64,000 bases of DNA from JACKIC01 sp964392305. Lineage in GTDB: Bacteria; Planctomycetota; UBA1135; UBA2386. This document shows positions 1-9,066 of the stretch, in pieces. How positions within the stretch are numbered: the first letter of the stretch is position 1; every line of letters starts with the position of its first letter. The position numbers were made by a program, and so were the translations under genes. The stretch spans positions 124,001-188,000 of the forward strand of contig CAYMPV010000004.1 in the NCBI GenBank assembly GCA_964392305.1, in the 5' to 3' direction. Under the pieces are notes generated by a model. It was not told where the DNA came from, searched no databases, and saw nothing but the letters and a program-made list of their open reading frames with translations.

Positions 1-364
1 TGACCGTGAAGCAGTTGTCGAACATCGCGCGCATGTCGGCCATCGACCCGAGCAGGTCACCCTTCTTGCCGAGGCGATCCCACTCCGCATCGAAGGCCTC
101 CTTGGCCTTGGCCCGGTTCTTTCCCGCCTTCTCGCGATCCTTGGATTCGGTCGCCGCCATGTAGACCTCGTCGGCGTCGAGATACTTGATCAACTTGCTG
201 CGCAGCGACGCCTGTTCGGCCGGGGTCAGCAGCGGGTCCGGCGCCGCCGCCTTCTCCTTGGTCACGGGGTCCGTGCCGCCGGGGGTGCCTGGGTCCTGGG
301 CAGTGATGGGCGCCACGAAGGCGAACAGGGACGCGGCGATGGCCAGTAGAGCCGTGCGGGACAT
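1..364 (-). CDS. Secreted protein of unknown function (C-terminus beyond window)
   Basis: Read on the minus strand from ATG at 364, it continues past base 1, so only about 121 N-terminal residues are visible. It opens with a hydrophobic signal peptide (MSRTALLAIAASLFAFVAPI) with likely cleavage after ITAQ, then a Pro/Gly/Thr-rich spacer and a highly charged Lys/Glu/Asp helical segment from about residue 45. No catalytic motif is visible in the part present. It is divergent from dxr, with a shared 210-base upstream region (365-574) in which I see no clear promoter. I do not recognise the family; the protein is probably periplasmic or exported. Confidence 0.6.
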   Translation of the reverse strand, partial: MSRTALLAIAASLFAFVAPITAQDPGTPGGTDPVTKEKAAAPDPLLTPAEQASLRSKLIKYLDADEVYMAATESKDREKAGKNRAKAKEAFDAEWDRLGKKGDLLGSMADMRAMFDNCFTV

Positions 365-574
365 GCGAACGAACCTCGGATTGCAGGGTGTGCGGCAGGG
401 CATCCGCCGCTGCGGTTGCCGCCAGGGGTCACCAAGAACGTAACCAACCGCCCGCTCGTCGGCTACCGCCTGCTGCCAGTGAGCGCTGCGAATCGGCGCT
501 ACGCAGATCGACATCGACCCGCAACCTGCTGCTGGCGGTTGCAACGGCACCTATCGTCGGCCCATGATCGGCGC

Positions 575-1732
575 GTGACGAAACGACGGGTCGCGATCCT
601 CGGCTGCAGCGGTTCGGTGGGCAGCCAGGCGCTCCAGATCCTCGCTGCGCACACGGACCGCTTCGAAGTCGTGCTGCTCGCCGCACACACATCGCGCGGG
701 GCTCTGGCTGCGGCCGCGGCCGCCCACACGCCCGCGGCTGCATGCCTCACCGGCCCGGCGACCGCACCGGAACTGCCCGCCACGACGCGTTTCTTCAGCG
801 GCGCCGAAGGACTGCTCGAGGCCCTGCAGGCGACCGCCCCGGACACCGTGCTCAACGCCATCACCGGCGCCGCCGGCCTGCAGGCCTCGGCGTGGACCCT
901 GCGCCACGGCCGCACCTTGGCGCTGGCCAACAAGGAGTCGCTGGTGATGGCCGGCGAATACCTGATGCCGCTCGCCGCGCGCAGCGGCGCCCGCATCCTG
1001 CCGGTCGACAGCGAACACTGCGCGGTGTTCCAGTGCCTGCACGGCGAAGACCGGGGCGCAGTCCGCCGGGTCTACCTGACCGCGTCGGGCGGACCGTTCC
1101 GGGAACGGCCGCTGCAGGACTTCGCGACGATCACGCGCGACGAGGCGCTGCGCCATCCGACCTGGGTCATGGGCCCGCGCATCACGGTTGGCAGCGCGAC
1201 GATGATGAACAAGGCTTTCGAGGTGCTCGAGGCGCACTGGCTGTTCGGCCTGCCGGCCGAACAGATCGAAGTGGTTGTACACCCGCAGAGCATCGTGCAC
1301 TCGATGGTCGAGTTCGTCGACGGATCGATGCTCGCCCAGTGCGGCGTGCCGGACATGCGCGTGCCGATCCTCTATTGTCTGGCGTTCCCCGAACGGTTGC
1401 CGTTCGACTTCGCGCCGTTCGAACCCGTGCGATGGCAGAGCCTGAGCTTCCTCCCCATGGACCCCGCCCGTTATCCGGCCGTACCACTGGCCTACGAAGT
1501 GCTGCGCCGCGGTGGTGACGCCGGCGCCGTGCTCAACGCCGTCGACGAGGTCGCCACTGCGGCGTTCCTCGACGGCCGCATCCCGTTCCCCGCGATCACC
1601 GCGCTGAGCCGACGCGTACTCGAGACGCGCCCCCCCGGCTCGATCGGCTCCTTGCAGGACGTGCTCACTGCCGATGCAGAGGCACGTTCGGCGGCGAACC
1701 GGATCCTGTCCTGCGAGAACTCATGGACCTGA
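575..1732 (+). CDS. dxr: 1-deoxy-D-xylulose 5-phosphate reductoisomerase
   Basis: Converts DXP to 2-C-methyl-D-erythritol 4-phosphate with NADPH, the committed step of the MEP isoprenoid pathway in the cytosol. The 385 residues match the usual length. Visible motifs are the nucleotide-binding GCSGSVG near the N-terminus, ALANKESLV, the metal-binding segment PVDSEHCAVFQ, TASGGPFR, HPTWVMGPRITV and HPQSIVHSMVE. The frame stays open upstream to 416, but homology begins at GTG 575 (VTKRRVAILG), so that start is preferred; there is no strong ribosome site. The last 10 bases overlap the start of the downstream protease gene, as in many genomes where dxr precedes rseP, so the two are probably translated together. 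Confidence 0.95.
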   Translation: MTKRRVAILGCSGSVGSQALQILAAHTDRFEVVLLAAHTSRGALAAAAAAHTPAAACLTGPATAPELPATTRFFSGAEGLLEALQATAPDTVLNAITGAAGLQASAWTLRHGRTLALANKESLVMAGEYLMPLAARSGARILPVDSEHCAVFQCLHGEDRGAVRRVYLTASGGPFRERPLQDFATITRDEALRHPTWVMGPRITVGSATMMNKAFEVLEAHWLFGLPAEQIEVVVHPQSIVHSMVEFVDGSMLAQCGVPDMRVPILYCLAFPERLPFDFAPFEPVRWQSLSFLPMDPARYPAVPLAYEVLRRGGDAGAVLNAVDEVATAAFLDGRIPFPAITALSRRVLETRPPGSIGSLQDVLTADAEARSAANRILSCENSWT

Positions 1733-3582
1733 GCAGTGTCTTCCTGGCAGCCCTCGGCATCGGGCTGCTGATCTTCCTGCACGAACTCGGCCACTTCGCC
1801 GCGGCCCGCGCCGCCGGTGTGCGTGTCGAGGTCTTCTCCTTGGGCTTCGGCCCGCGCCTGTTCGGCTGGAACCTGCGCGGCACGGACTTCCGCGTCTCGC
1901 TGGTACCGTTCGGCGGCTACGTGATGGTCGCCGGGCAGGATCCGAGCGACGATCGATACCCGGCCGCGCAGAGCCTGTGGTCGAAGTCGGTCGGGCAACG
2001 CGCGCTGTTCTGGTCGGGCGGCGTGGCCATGAACGTGTTGTTCGCGCTGATCGTGTTCCCGCTGGTGTTCCGCGCTGGCGTCGCCTTCACCGCGCCGGTG
2101 ATCGGCTCGGTTGCCCACGGCAGCCCGGCGTGGGAAGCGGGCCTGGAACCCGGTGACCGCATCGTGTCGGTCGGCAACAAGGCGATGTACTCGTTCGAGA
2201 ACCTCGGCATCGAGGTCGCCCTGCACGGTCCGCGCGCGATGCAGATGACGGTGCGCAGCGCCGCCGGCGCCGATCGCGTGGTCACGGTCACGCCGCGCTA
2301 TTCGGCCGAGGAGGGCCTGAGCACGCTGGGCATCGGTCCCAAGTCCGTTGCCGAACAACCGACCCTGCAGGTCGCATCGGGCGGCGCCGCAGCCAAAGCC
2401 GGCCTGCGCACCGGTGACGTGTTGCACGCCCTCGCCGGCCGCGCCGTCACGCCCGACTCGCTGACCGCGGCCCTCACCGCCGTCGCCGAAGCCAGCGGCG
2501 CCGGCATCGAGATCACGATCGAGCGCGACGGCGAACGCATCAGCAAGCAGGTGACCGGCACGCCGTTGGCCAAGGTGCCGTTGCTGATCGGCGTGGTGCC
2601 GCTGCAGCGACAGATCATCGGCCTGCGCAGTGGAGTACCGCTTCTCGACCGTCTCGACCTGCGCCGCGGCGACGTGCTGATCGGGGTCGACGGTGCGCCG
2701 TTCCTCTCCGGCGACATCGAAGTGCTGCGCCGTGGCCCGCCCGAGGTGCGTTTGCACATCGCCCGCGGCGACGCACGCCTGACGTTGCAGCAGACGGTGA
2801 CAGCCGAAGAACGGGGGCTCCTGGCCGACAACATCGCCCTGGGCGCGGACGAGAGCCTGATGCTCGCGCCGCAACCCGACGGAGCAGCGTTCGCGGCCGG
2901 GCTGCGGGCCGGTGACCGCGTCGTCCAGGTCGACGGCAAGCCGGTGCGCAACTGGGACGAGCTCAAGGAGTCGGTGCAGGAAGGCACCGGCAAGCCACTG
3001 CAGCTGCTGCTCGTGCGCCCCGCCGACGTCGTGCCGATGTCGTTCTGGGAGGCCCGCGAGTTGGCCGGTGCGGCCGCCTTGCTGCCCGGGGATTCGGTCG
3101 AGTTGGTGATCACACCGCGGCGCCCGGTCGCATTCGATTATGGCTTTGCCACCGCCGTGCCGTTCGTGCGCGAGGAGGTGCGCGCCGACGACCTCGGCCA
3201 CGCCCTCAAACTCGGCACGGTCTGCTCACTCGACCTGATCAAGCAGCTCTACGTCACCCTCAAACGCCTGGTCACCGGCGACGTCGGCGCGAAGAACCTC
3301 GGCGGCATCATCCGCATCAGCCAGGTGAGCTACGACGCCGCGCAGCGCGGTCCGAGCTGGTTCTGGTACTTCCTGGCGCTGCTGAGCCTCAACCTCGCGT
3401 TCGTCAATCTGCTGCCGATCCCGGTGCTCGACGGCGGTCACCTGTTGTTCTTGCTGATCGAACGCGTCAAGGGCTCGCCGGTCAGCACCCGCGTGCTCGG
3501 CTACAGCCAGGTCCTCGGGCTGGTGTTCGTGCTGCTGCTGGTGCTGTTCGTCACCTACAACGACATCCTGCGGTTGCTCTGA
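1723..3582 (+). CDS. rseP: RseP-type site-2 intramembrane metalloprotease with extra PDZ modules
   Basis: Membrane-embedded zinc protease of the RseP/MmpA family that cleaves transmembrane substrates such as anti-sigma factors after a first extracytoplasmic cut. The zinc motif HELGH is at residues 20-24 in the first membrane helix, and the third ligand lies in PVLDGGH near the C-terminus (about residue 569), followed by a last hydrophobic helix. At 619 residues it is longer than the usual 450. The excess is periplasmic: four PDZ-like carboxylate-loop segments are recognisable (around SPAWEAGLEPGD, AAAKAGLRTGD, LLDRLDLRRGD and AAFAAGLRAGD). It overlaps dxr by 10 bases. A membrane anti-sigma-like protein is encoded 9 kb away, but no link between them is shown. 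Confidence 0.93.
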   Translation: MDLSSVFLAALGIGLLIFLHELGHFAAARAAGVRVEVFSLGFGPRLFGWNLRGTDFRVSLVPFGGYVMVAGQDPSDDRYPAAQSLWSKSVGQRALFWSGGVAMNVLFALIVFPLVFRAGVAFTAPVIGSVAHGSPAWEAGLEPGDRIVSVGNKAMYSFENLGIEVALHGPRAMQMTVRSAAGADRVVTVTPRYSAEEGLSTLGIGPKSVAEQPTLQVASGGAAAKAGLRTGDVLHALAGRAVTPDSLTAALTAVAEASGAGIEITIERDGERISKQVTGTPLAKVPLLIGVVPLQRQIIGLRSGVPLLDRLDLRRGDVLIGVDGAPFLSGDIEVLRRGPPEVRLHIARGDARLTLQQTVTAEERGLLADNIALGADESLMLAPQPDGAAFAAGLRAGDRVVQVDGKPVRNWDELKESVQEGTGKPLQLLLVRPADVVPMSFWEARELAGAAALLPGDSVELVITPRRPVAFDYGFATAVPFVREEVRADDLGHALKLGTVCSLDLIKQLYVTLKRLVTGDVGAKNLGGIIRISQVSYDAAQRGPSWFWYFLALLSLNLAFVNLLPIPVLDGGHLLFLLIERVKGSPVSTRVLGYSQVLGLVFVLLLVLFVTYNDILRLL

Positions 3583-3584
3583 GC

Positions 3585-4439
3585 GTGGCCGCGCTGCTGC
3601 CCTTCCTGCGGCTGGTGCGCGTCGGCACCCTGTTCAGCCCGGCCGCGGACGTGGTCGCGTCGGTCGCCGTGGTCGGCGCCGGGTGGACCCCGGCGCTGGC
3701 CGGCGCGGTCGCGGCGAGCGTCTGCATCTACGCCGCGGGCATGGTGTGGAACGACATCGCCGACCGGCGCGTCGACGCCGAAGTGCGCCCCGAACGGCCG
3801 TTGCCGTCCGGGGCGATCACGCTGCCGGTCGCCATCACCTTGGGGGTGCTGCTGCTGGCCCTCGGCCTGCTGCTGTCCCCGTGTCGCGGGTATCACGCCA
3901 CGATCGCCGGGCTGGTGCTGCTCTACGACTTCGCCAGCAAGCGGGTGCTCTGGCTCGGCGCGCTCAACATGGGGGTACTGCGCGGCCTGAACCTCGCGAC
4001 CGCACTGGCCTGCGTGCCGACCGATGCCGCGGTCGCGCAGGACCTGCGCCTCGCCGCGATCTGCTACGGCGTCTACATCGTCGCCGTCACCATCCTCGGC
4101 CACTTCGAGGACCAGCCCAACGTGCGCCCGCGCGCCGTGACCAACATCCAGGCGGCGCCGCTGCTCGCCGGTTTGTGTGGCCTGTGGGCCGTGCAGGGCG
4201 GCATCTGGCCGGCGCCGTTGCTTGGCGGCATCGTCGTGCTGTGGTGCGCGCGTCAGAACGCGCGCGTGTCCACCTGGGACCGCGCCGCGATCCGGCGCGC
4301 GATGACGCGACTGCTGCTCGGCACCATGCTCTACACGGCGCTGCTGGCGCTGGCGGCCGGGCGACCGTTGGCGGCCGCTGCGATCTTGCTCGTGATCCTG
4401 CCGGCGCGCTGGATCAGCCGGCGTATCGCGCTCACCTGA
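3585..4439 (+). CDS. UbiA-family prenyltransferase
   Basis: Polytopic membrane enzyme of the UbiA superfamily, which transfers a prenyl chain to an acceptor. The first aspartate-rich motif is visible as N56-D57-x2-D60-x3-D64, followed by an Arg/Pro-rich loop (RPERPLPSG). The second site is around YDFASK near residue 110, where UbiA enzymes carry their second Asp/Lys motif. Most of the rest is hydrophobic helices. It starts with GTG two bases after the rseP stop, so it is probably in the dxr-rseP operon, which fits an isoprenoid supply role. The acceptor (quinone, tetrapyrrole, sugar or cyclitol) cannot be told from sequence; the EboC-like branch is one possibility. Confidence 0.8.
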   Translation: MAALLPFLRLVRVGTLFSPAADVVASVAVVGAGWTPALAGAVAASVCIYAAGMVWNDIADRRVDAEVRPERPLPSGAITLPVAITLGVLLLALGLLLSPCRGYHATIAGLVLLYDFASKRVLWLGALNMGVLRGLNLATALACVPTDAAVAQDLRLAAICYGVYIVAVTILGHFEDQPNVRPRAVTNIQAAPLLAGLCGLWAVQGGIWPAPLLGGIVVLWCARQNARVSTWDRAAIRRAMTRLLLGTMLYTALLALAAGRPLAAAAILLVILPARWISRRIALT

Positions 4440-4442
4440 GGT

Positions 4443-5255
4443 TCACTTCAGACCGAGCGACGCCAGCCGGGTCTGCCATGCGGCGCGCGCTTCGTCGCGC
4501 GTCATCGTGCCCTGGCGCACCAACGCCTTGAGCGCACTCTTGAACCGCTCCAACTCCTGCTCCGGGGTCGGCGTCGGATCGTAGTCGGCGGGAGCACTGG
4601 ATTCGGCATCGGCACGGCGGCCTTCGGGCTCCGCGCGACGCGCCTGGGGCTCGTCGTCGTGGTCGTCGCCGGCGGCGACGAGGTGCTCCTCGATGTCCAT
4701 CGGCGCGGGCGCCAGCCCATCACCTTCCATGCCGGAGAGCTGGTCGCGGAACTCCTTGCGCACGTCGTCGAGGTCGGTCGCGAACGGATCCTGGCCGATG
4801 TGTTTGTCGGCGCCCTCGGCCGTGCCCTCCCAGCGGAACTCGTCGAGGCTCTGGCCGTCGAGGTTGCCGATCTTTGGCTCGACTTCGGCCTGCGCGATCT
4901 TGGGGTTGCGCTGCTGCTTGACGAGCAGCGCCCCGACCATGCCGTTGACGCGTTCGAGGGCGTCGCGCAGGAAGCTCTCCATCTCCTCCTGGATGCGGTT
5001 GCCGATCGCGGACTCGGCGTCGCGCGCCACCTTCTCGACGATGGCAGCGGCCTGCTTTGTGGCCGCGGCGAAGAAGTCGTGCACCTCGCGCGACAGCTGC
5101 TGCTCACGCACCTCACGCGCCTCGACCTGTTCGAGTTCCTTGAGCGCGTTGTTCTCGTAGCCGAGCGAGTTCTGCTGCAAGCCCAGCTTCGCCTGCATGC
5201 GTTTGCGTTGCAGGCGGTAGTCGTCGAATCCACGCAGGCCGCTGTTGGTGTCCAT
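4443..5255 (-). CDS. Coiled-coil protein of unknown function
   Basis: A 270-residue soluble protein with no signal peptide. The start ATG at 5255 is chosen because GGAGGG lies just upstream; a longer open frame to 5294 lacks support. Residues 1-110 are Gln/Glu/Lys/Arg-rich and should form long helices or a coiled coil (LKELEQVEAREVREQQL). The middle is acidic and disordered-looking (Asp/Glu/Ala/Pro-rich). The C-terminal 45 residues (EQELERFKSALKALVRQGTM and following) resemble a short helical domain of the SHOCT type, although I cannot confirm that. It converges on the prenyltransferase gene with a 3-base gap. Function unknown. Confidence 0.7.
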   Translation of the reverse strand: MDTNSGLRGFDDYRLQRKRMQAKLGLQQNSLGYENNALKELEQVEAREVREQQLSREVHDFFAAATKQAAAIVEKVARDAESAIGNRIQEEMESFLRDALERVNGMVGALLVKQQRNPKIAQAEVEPKIGNLDGQSLDEFRWEGTAEGADKHIGQDPFATDLDDVRKEFRDQLSGMEGDGLAPAPMDIEEHLVAAGDDHDDEPQARRAEPEGRRADAESSAPADYDPTPTPEQELERFKSALKALVRQGTMTRDEARAAWQTRLASLGLK

Positions 5256-5303
5256 CGTCTCCCTCCGCGATGGGCCGCCCAAGTGACCGCCCACGCCAAG
5301 GCG

Positions 5304-6662
5304 CTATCGGGAACCTGGCGCGTCGTCTTGACGGTGGCGTGCGACGATTTCCCGCAACAGGATCAGCGCCGCGGCACGGTCCATTGGCACCGGGGCTTCG
5401 TCGGCGGCCGCGTGCACTTCCTCGAGCAATTCTCCGACCAGCGGGCCGGGGGTGACGCCCAGTTCCAGCACGTCTTTGCCGGTGACCAGCGGCGGGGCCA
5501 GAGGCGGCAGGGCCGCCAGTTCGGCAGCCGCGAAGTCGTGGATACTCAGGTCGCCGTGGCTACCCAGGCAGTCGGCGCGATGGAACTGCAGGTGCTGCGG
5601 GAAGTGCGGCGAGCGCAGCCAGGCTTCGCGCCGCCTCGGGCGCATCGCCGGCAGCGAGGCGAAGCGGATGTGGTCGCGACAGATCTCGGCGACGACCTGC
5701 CGCAGCAGCTTGGGGGCACCAAGACGCTGCAGGATCTCCTCGGCCATCACGGCCGACAAGGTGTCGTGACCGTCGAAGCGGATCCGATCCTCGGCCTCGC
5801 GCCAGGTCGGCGGCTTGCCCACATCGTGCAGGACGGCACTCCACGCCAGCACCGGATCGTTCTCGGGCACGTTCGCCAGCACCAGCCCCACGTGGGTCAG
5901 CACATCACCTTCGGGGTGGTACAACGGCGGCTGGGTCACGCCCTGCATCGCCGCGACTTCGGGCAGGACCACCGCGGCGAGGCCCAGGTCCACGAGCACA
6001 TCCAGAGCCCGCCCGCGGCCGGGGCCCGTGAACGTTCGCGTCAGCTCGTCGTAGACGCGCTCGTGCGCCAGATGCCGCAGGTCCGCGGCGGCAAGGCGGG
6101 CCGCCGTTGCCGTGAGCGGGTCGACCACCAGGTCACAACGCACGGCGAAACGCCACAGGCGCAGCAACCGCAACGCGTCCTCGGCAAACCGCCGGGCCGG
6201 GTCGCCGACGGTGCGCAGCCGCCGCGCCGCGAGGTCGTCGAGCCCTCCGACACTGTCCAGAACCGAACCATCGGCCACATCGCAGTAGAGCGCGTTCACC
6301 GTGAAGTCGCGACGGCGGGCGTCGATGGCCGGATCGTCGACGAAGGTCACGTGATCGGGTCGACGATGATCCGCGTAGCCGACCTCCTGACGCAGCGTGG
6401 TGACGGTGACCTCGCCCATCGCGCCCGGCACACGGATGGTGCCGAGCCGGCCGTCACGACCGTCTGCACCCGGAAGTGCGGCGAGCACGGCAGCAGGTTC
6501 CAGATCGGTGGCAAGATCGAAGTCGTGCGGCGGCGCCTGCAGCAGCAGATCGCGCACGGTGCCGCCCACCAACCAGGCGCGACCTCCGCGTTCGCGCAGC
6601 AGCGCGGCGACGTCGCGCACCGCACGCGGCACAGCTCCGAGGTCGATCCTGGCTTTCGGCAT
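5304..6662 (-). CDS. cca: CCA tRNA nucleotidyltransferase / poly(A) polymerase family
   Basis: Class II nucleotidyltransferase-fold enzyme that adds or repairs the 3' CCA of tRNA, or acts as poly(A) polymerase or A-adding half enzyme. The signature AWLVGGTVRDLLL with the catalytic pair HDFDLAT is near the N-terminus, followed by RRDFTVNAL and the helical neck and body (DALRLLRLWRFA). An HD domain follows with HDVGKP and a downstream FDGHD. Start MPKARIDLG at 6662 fits the family; an upstream in-frame ATG at 6716 would run into the divergent gene that begins at 6685. Length 452 residues is normal. Whether it has full CCA or only A-adding activity cannot be decided here. Confidence 0.9.
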   Translation of the reverse strand: MPKARIDLGAVPRAVRDVAALLRERGGRAWLVGGTVRDLLLQAPPHDFDLATDLEPAAVLAALPGADGRDGRLGTIRVPGAMGEVTVTTLRQEVGYADHRRPDHVTFVDDPAIDARRRDFTVNALYCDVADGSVLDSVGGLDDLAARRLRTVGDPARRFAEDALRLLRLWRFAVRCDLVVDPLTATAARLAAADLRHLAHERVYDELTRTFTGPGRGRALDVLVDLGLAAVVLPEVAAMQGVTQPPLYHPEGDVLTHVGLVLANVPENDPVLAWSAVLHDVGKPPTWREAEDRIRFDGHDTLSAVMAEEILQRLGAPKLLRQVVAEICRDHIRFASLPAMRPRRREAWLRSPHFPQHLQFHRADCLGSHGDLSIHDFAAAELAALPPLAPPLVTGKDVLELGVTPGPLVGELLEEVHAAADEAPVPMDRAAALILLREIVARHRQDDAPGSR

Positions 6663-6684
6663 CTTCAGCGAGAATACTGCCCCG

Positions 6685-7296
6685 ATGCAGCGACGGCGGG
6701 CACTCGCCTTCGTCAATCCGACGAACTACTACCTGCTCGCAGGTCTGCTCCTGCTGTGCGTGAGCATGTACGTGCCGGTGTTCACCGGCGAACGCACGGC
6801 GCGCCTCGAGGATCGCGCGGCGCAGATCGCCTCGCTGCTCTTGCAGGCGACGCGCGACCTGCCCGAGGGCATCGGCGCAGACGATGTCGCCCATGTGCTC
6901 AGCCGCTTCTACGCCTTGGCCAGCCGCGACGATGCCTTTCTGAGCGATCTCACCGAAGTCGAACCCTGCCTCGAGGGAACGCTGCTGACCTTGCGCAGCA
7001 AGCATTACCTGTTCCATCTCGCGGAGTCCCCGCCCGAGGTGCCATCGACGCAGCGTGACTCGTTGCCGGCCTACGAAGTCGTCGCCTGGCCCCTGTCGGC
7101 GATCGGCCCCGCACACAGCGTCTTCTTCCTGCCCGACGACGCCCTGCACGCCTACACCCGCAACCTGTCCAGGGGCTACCACGGCCTCGACGAACGGCGC
7201 CCGCCACCCGGCTACTGTCACCGCCGCAGCGGCGCGATCTTCGACAGCCTGCGCACCTACCGCAGCCGCGACGACGAACGCTGGATCGCGTATTGA
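6685..7296 (+). CDS. Membrane-anchored protein of unknown function
   Basis: 203 residues with one N-terminal hydrophobic segment (residues 17-31, LLAGLLLLCVSMYVP) that should anchor it, and the remainder probably outside the cytoplasm. It has two features of type II secretion or pilin-like proteins: the membrane helix at the extreme N-terminus and a C-terminal Tyr/Arg-rich globular part. The prepilin cleavage motif (G followed by FTLxE) is absent, so I do not call it a pilin. It is divergent from the tRNA nucleotidyltransferase with only 22 bases between starts. The upstream frame is open, but ATG 6685 gives a sensible membrane N-terminus. Confidence 0.6.
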   Translation: MQRRRALAFVNPTNYYLLAGLLLLCVSMYVPVFTGERTARLEDRAAQIASLLLQATRDLPEGIGADDVAHVLSRFYALASRDDAFLSDLTEVEPCLEGTLLTLRSKHYLFHLAESPPEVPSTQRDSLPAYEVVAWPLSAIGPAHSVFFLPDDALHAYTRNLSRGYHGLDERRPPPGYCHRRSGAIFDSLRTYRSRDDERWIAY

Positions 7297-7300
7297 ACGG

Positions 7301-7317
7301 CTCGCCGACCAGGCGAG
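7301..7317. terminator. Candidate bidirectional hairpin between convergent genes
   Basis: Perfect 6-bp inverted repeat CTCGCC/GGCGAG with a 5-base loop, in the 42-base gap between two convergent coding ends. There is no T-tract, so if it ends transcription it is not a classical intrinsic terminator. Confidence 0.35.
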
Positions 7318-7338
7318 GCAGCTGGGGCACCTTTGGGG

Positions 7339-9021
7339 CTAGAAGTAGTCGATCAGGAAGTCGGCGAACAAGGCGCGCAAGCCGGCCTGTTCCTCGAAGC
7401 GTTGGTTCTTGAGGCGCAGTGCGTCTTCGATGGTCAGCGCCCGCGGGGTCAGCAGGTTCAACGCCTGCACGCGCAGTTGCGGCGCCTCTTCCCGGTCGAA
7501 CAGGGCCTGCCGCAGCGGCGCGAAGCACTGTTCCTGCAGGACCGGATCGGAACGGTCCCCGGCGATCCCGGCGAGCGTCGTCAGCAGAAACGCACGGCGT
7601 GTCAGGTCTTCGCGTGGCAACGCCGCGTAGGTGGCCAACACCTCGGCTTCGGCACCGCGGGCATTGAGCAACAGCGTCGGCAGATAGTTCGTCGTCGTGT
7701 AGACCTGCTGCGACCCGGTCGCGACCGCGACCGTGGGCCCCTTGAACAGTTCCAGCAGCGCCTTCGCGGCGGCCGGCGAGTGATTCTGGGCGAGGGCCTG
7801 CAGGAACGGGCGCCCCTCGCCTGCCGGAGCGCGATGGAACCGTTCGACCAGCACCGGCACCGCGCGCTCGTCGTTGGACGCCGCGAGCAGATGCAGCAGC
7901 AACTGCAAACGTGTGCCCGTCGCCGTCGCGACCTCGTCGAGCAGCAACCCCACCGCCGCGGGTCGGCCGCGGCGGGTGAGTTCGCGCAGCGCGATCTCCT
8001 TGATCTCGAGCGCTTCGTCGGGCGACGTCATCACCTCGTAGACGTCGGCGATGTCTTCTCCGTCGATGAACTGCAGCGTCGTGGCGAGTTGCAGACGCAC
8101 GTCGCTGCGCAGGCTGGTCGAGTGCTTGAGCACGTCGGCCCGCAGCAGGCCGAGGTCGCCGCGCCCGACGTGTTTGAGTGCCATCTGCAGCCGCGGCAGG
8201 TCTTGACCCTCGAGCGCTTCTTGCAGCCAGGCCGTGCCCGCGCCGTCGCCCGCGGCGTGCAGCACGCCGGCGATGATCGCCTTGAACTCACCGAGCGCCT
8301 CGCCCCAGCGACCGCGCAGGATCTCCGCCGCCTCGGCGGCCGGCAGCTTCAGGGTCACCTCGAGCACCTGGTCGCGCACCGCCGAGTGGAAATCGGCCAT
8401 CATCAGCCGCTTCAGCACCGGCACCCGCTGCTCGCCGAGGCGCGCGCTCACCGCCGTCAACCAGGCGCCGCGCGCCCGCCCGTCCATCTGCGGGAACAGG
8501 CGCTCGAGTTTGGCAAGGGTCTGCAGCGTGCCCGACCGGCCCAGCGCCGTGAAGGCGGCCTGCCGCACCTGAGAGTGCTTGTGCTCGAGGGCGCGCTGCA
8601 GGGCGGCGTCGAAGCGCTCGTTGCTCATCTTGCCCATCGCCTCGACGCAATTGCGCACCACGTCCTGCAGGGCCGGCTGACCGAAGCTGCGGTCCATCGC
8701 CTCGATCAGCGGTTCGACGGCGTCGTCGGGCGCCCGCCAGAAGAACTCCATCGCCATCTGCCAGGCCTCGCGCCGCACGTTGCCTTGCAGGTTGGCGACC
8801 AGCTGCTCGACGACCTGTCGCCGCGTGCGGTCGTATTCACGCCCGTAGCTGTTGGGATACTCCAACGCGATGGGGAAGTCGGCGTGGAACGGCGCGAGCC
8901 GGTAGGGGTTGGGCGGTCCGCCGGCCTGCAACGAGGCGGGCGCCGGGCCATCCTGCGCGTAACCCGCAACGGCGGACAGGAGCAGCACGGTGGCGCGGCT
9001 CCCGAGTCGGATCCTGTTCAT
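7339..9021 (-). CDS. Secreted HEAT-repeat protein
   Basis: 560 residues with an N-terminal signal peptide (MNRIRLGSRATVLLLSAVAG, cleavage near YAQ). The rest is a solenoid of alpha-helical pairs typical of HEAT/armadillo-type repeats: conserved spacing of Ala/Leu/Val with recurrent phrases such as VRQAAFTALGRSG, LRSDVRLQLATTL and EALEIKEIALREL. No catalytic residues are visible, so it is probably a periplasmic or surface scaffold. It follows the TolC-like gene by 45 bases on the same strand and is likely co-transcribed with it. Secreted HEAT proteins are frequent in Planctomycetota. Confidence 0.75.
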   Translation of the reverse strand: MNRIRLGSRATVLLLSAVAGYAQDGPAPASLQAGGPPNPYRLAPFHADFPIALEYPNSYGREYDRTRRQVVEQLVANLQGNVRREAWQMAMEFFWRAPDDAVEPLIEAMDRSFGQPALQDVVRNCVEAMGKMSNERFDAALQRALEHKHSQVRQAAFTALGRSGTLQTLAKLERLFPQMDGRARGAWLTAVSARLGEQRVPVLKRLMMADFHSAVRDQVLEVTLKLPAAEAAEILRGRWGEALGEFKAIIAGVLHAAGDGAGTAWLQEALEGQDLPRLQMALKHVGRGDLGLLRADVLKHSTSLRSDVRLQLATTLQFIDGEDIADVYEVMTSPDEALEIKEIALRELTRRGRPAAVGLLLDEVATATGTRLQLLLHLLAASNDERAVPVLVERFHRAPAGEGRPFLQALAQNHSPAAAKALLELFKGPTVAVATGSQQVYTTTNYLPTLLLNARGAEAEVLATYAALPREDLTRRAFLLTTLAGIAGDRSDPVLQEQCFAPLRQALFDREEAPQLRVQALNLLTPRALTIEDALRLKNQRFEEQAGLRALFADFLIDYF

Positions 9022-9066
9022 GGCTGGCAGTTAGTTCGTGGCCTCGGCGCCGTCACCCGCCCCGCG

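Noticed and set aside
4659..7058. A 799-codon plus-strand frame opposite the CCA-enzyme gene
   Set aside because: Antisense to motif-bearing coding sequence and without any recognisable domain.
6685..7296. Type IV pilin or pseudopilin
   Set aside because: N-terminal helix position fits, but the prepilin cleavage motif and Glu5 are missing.
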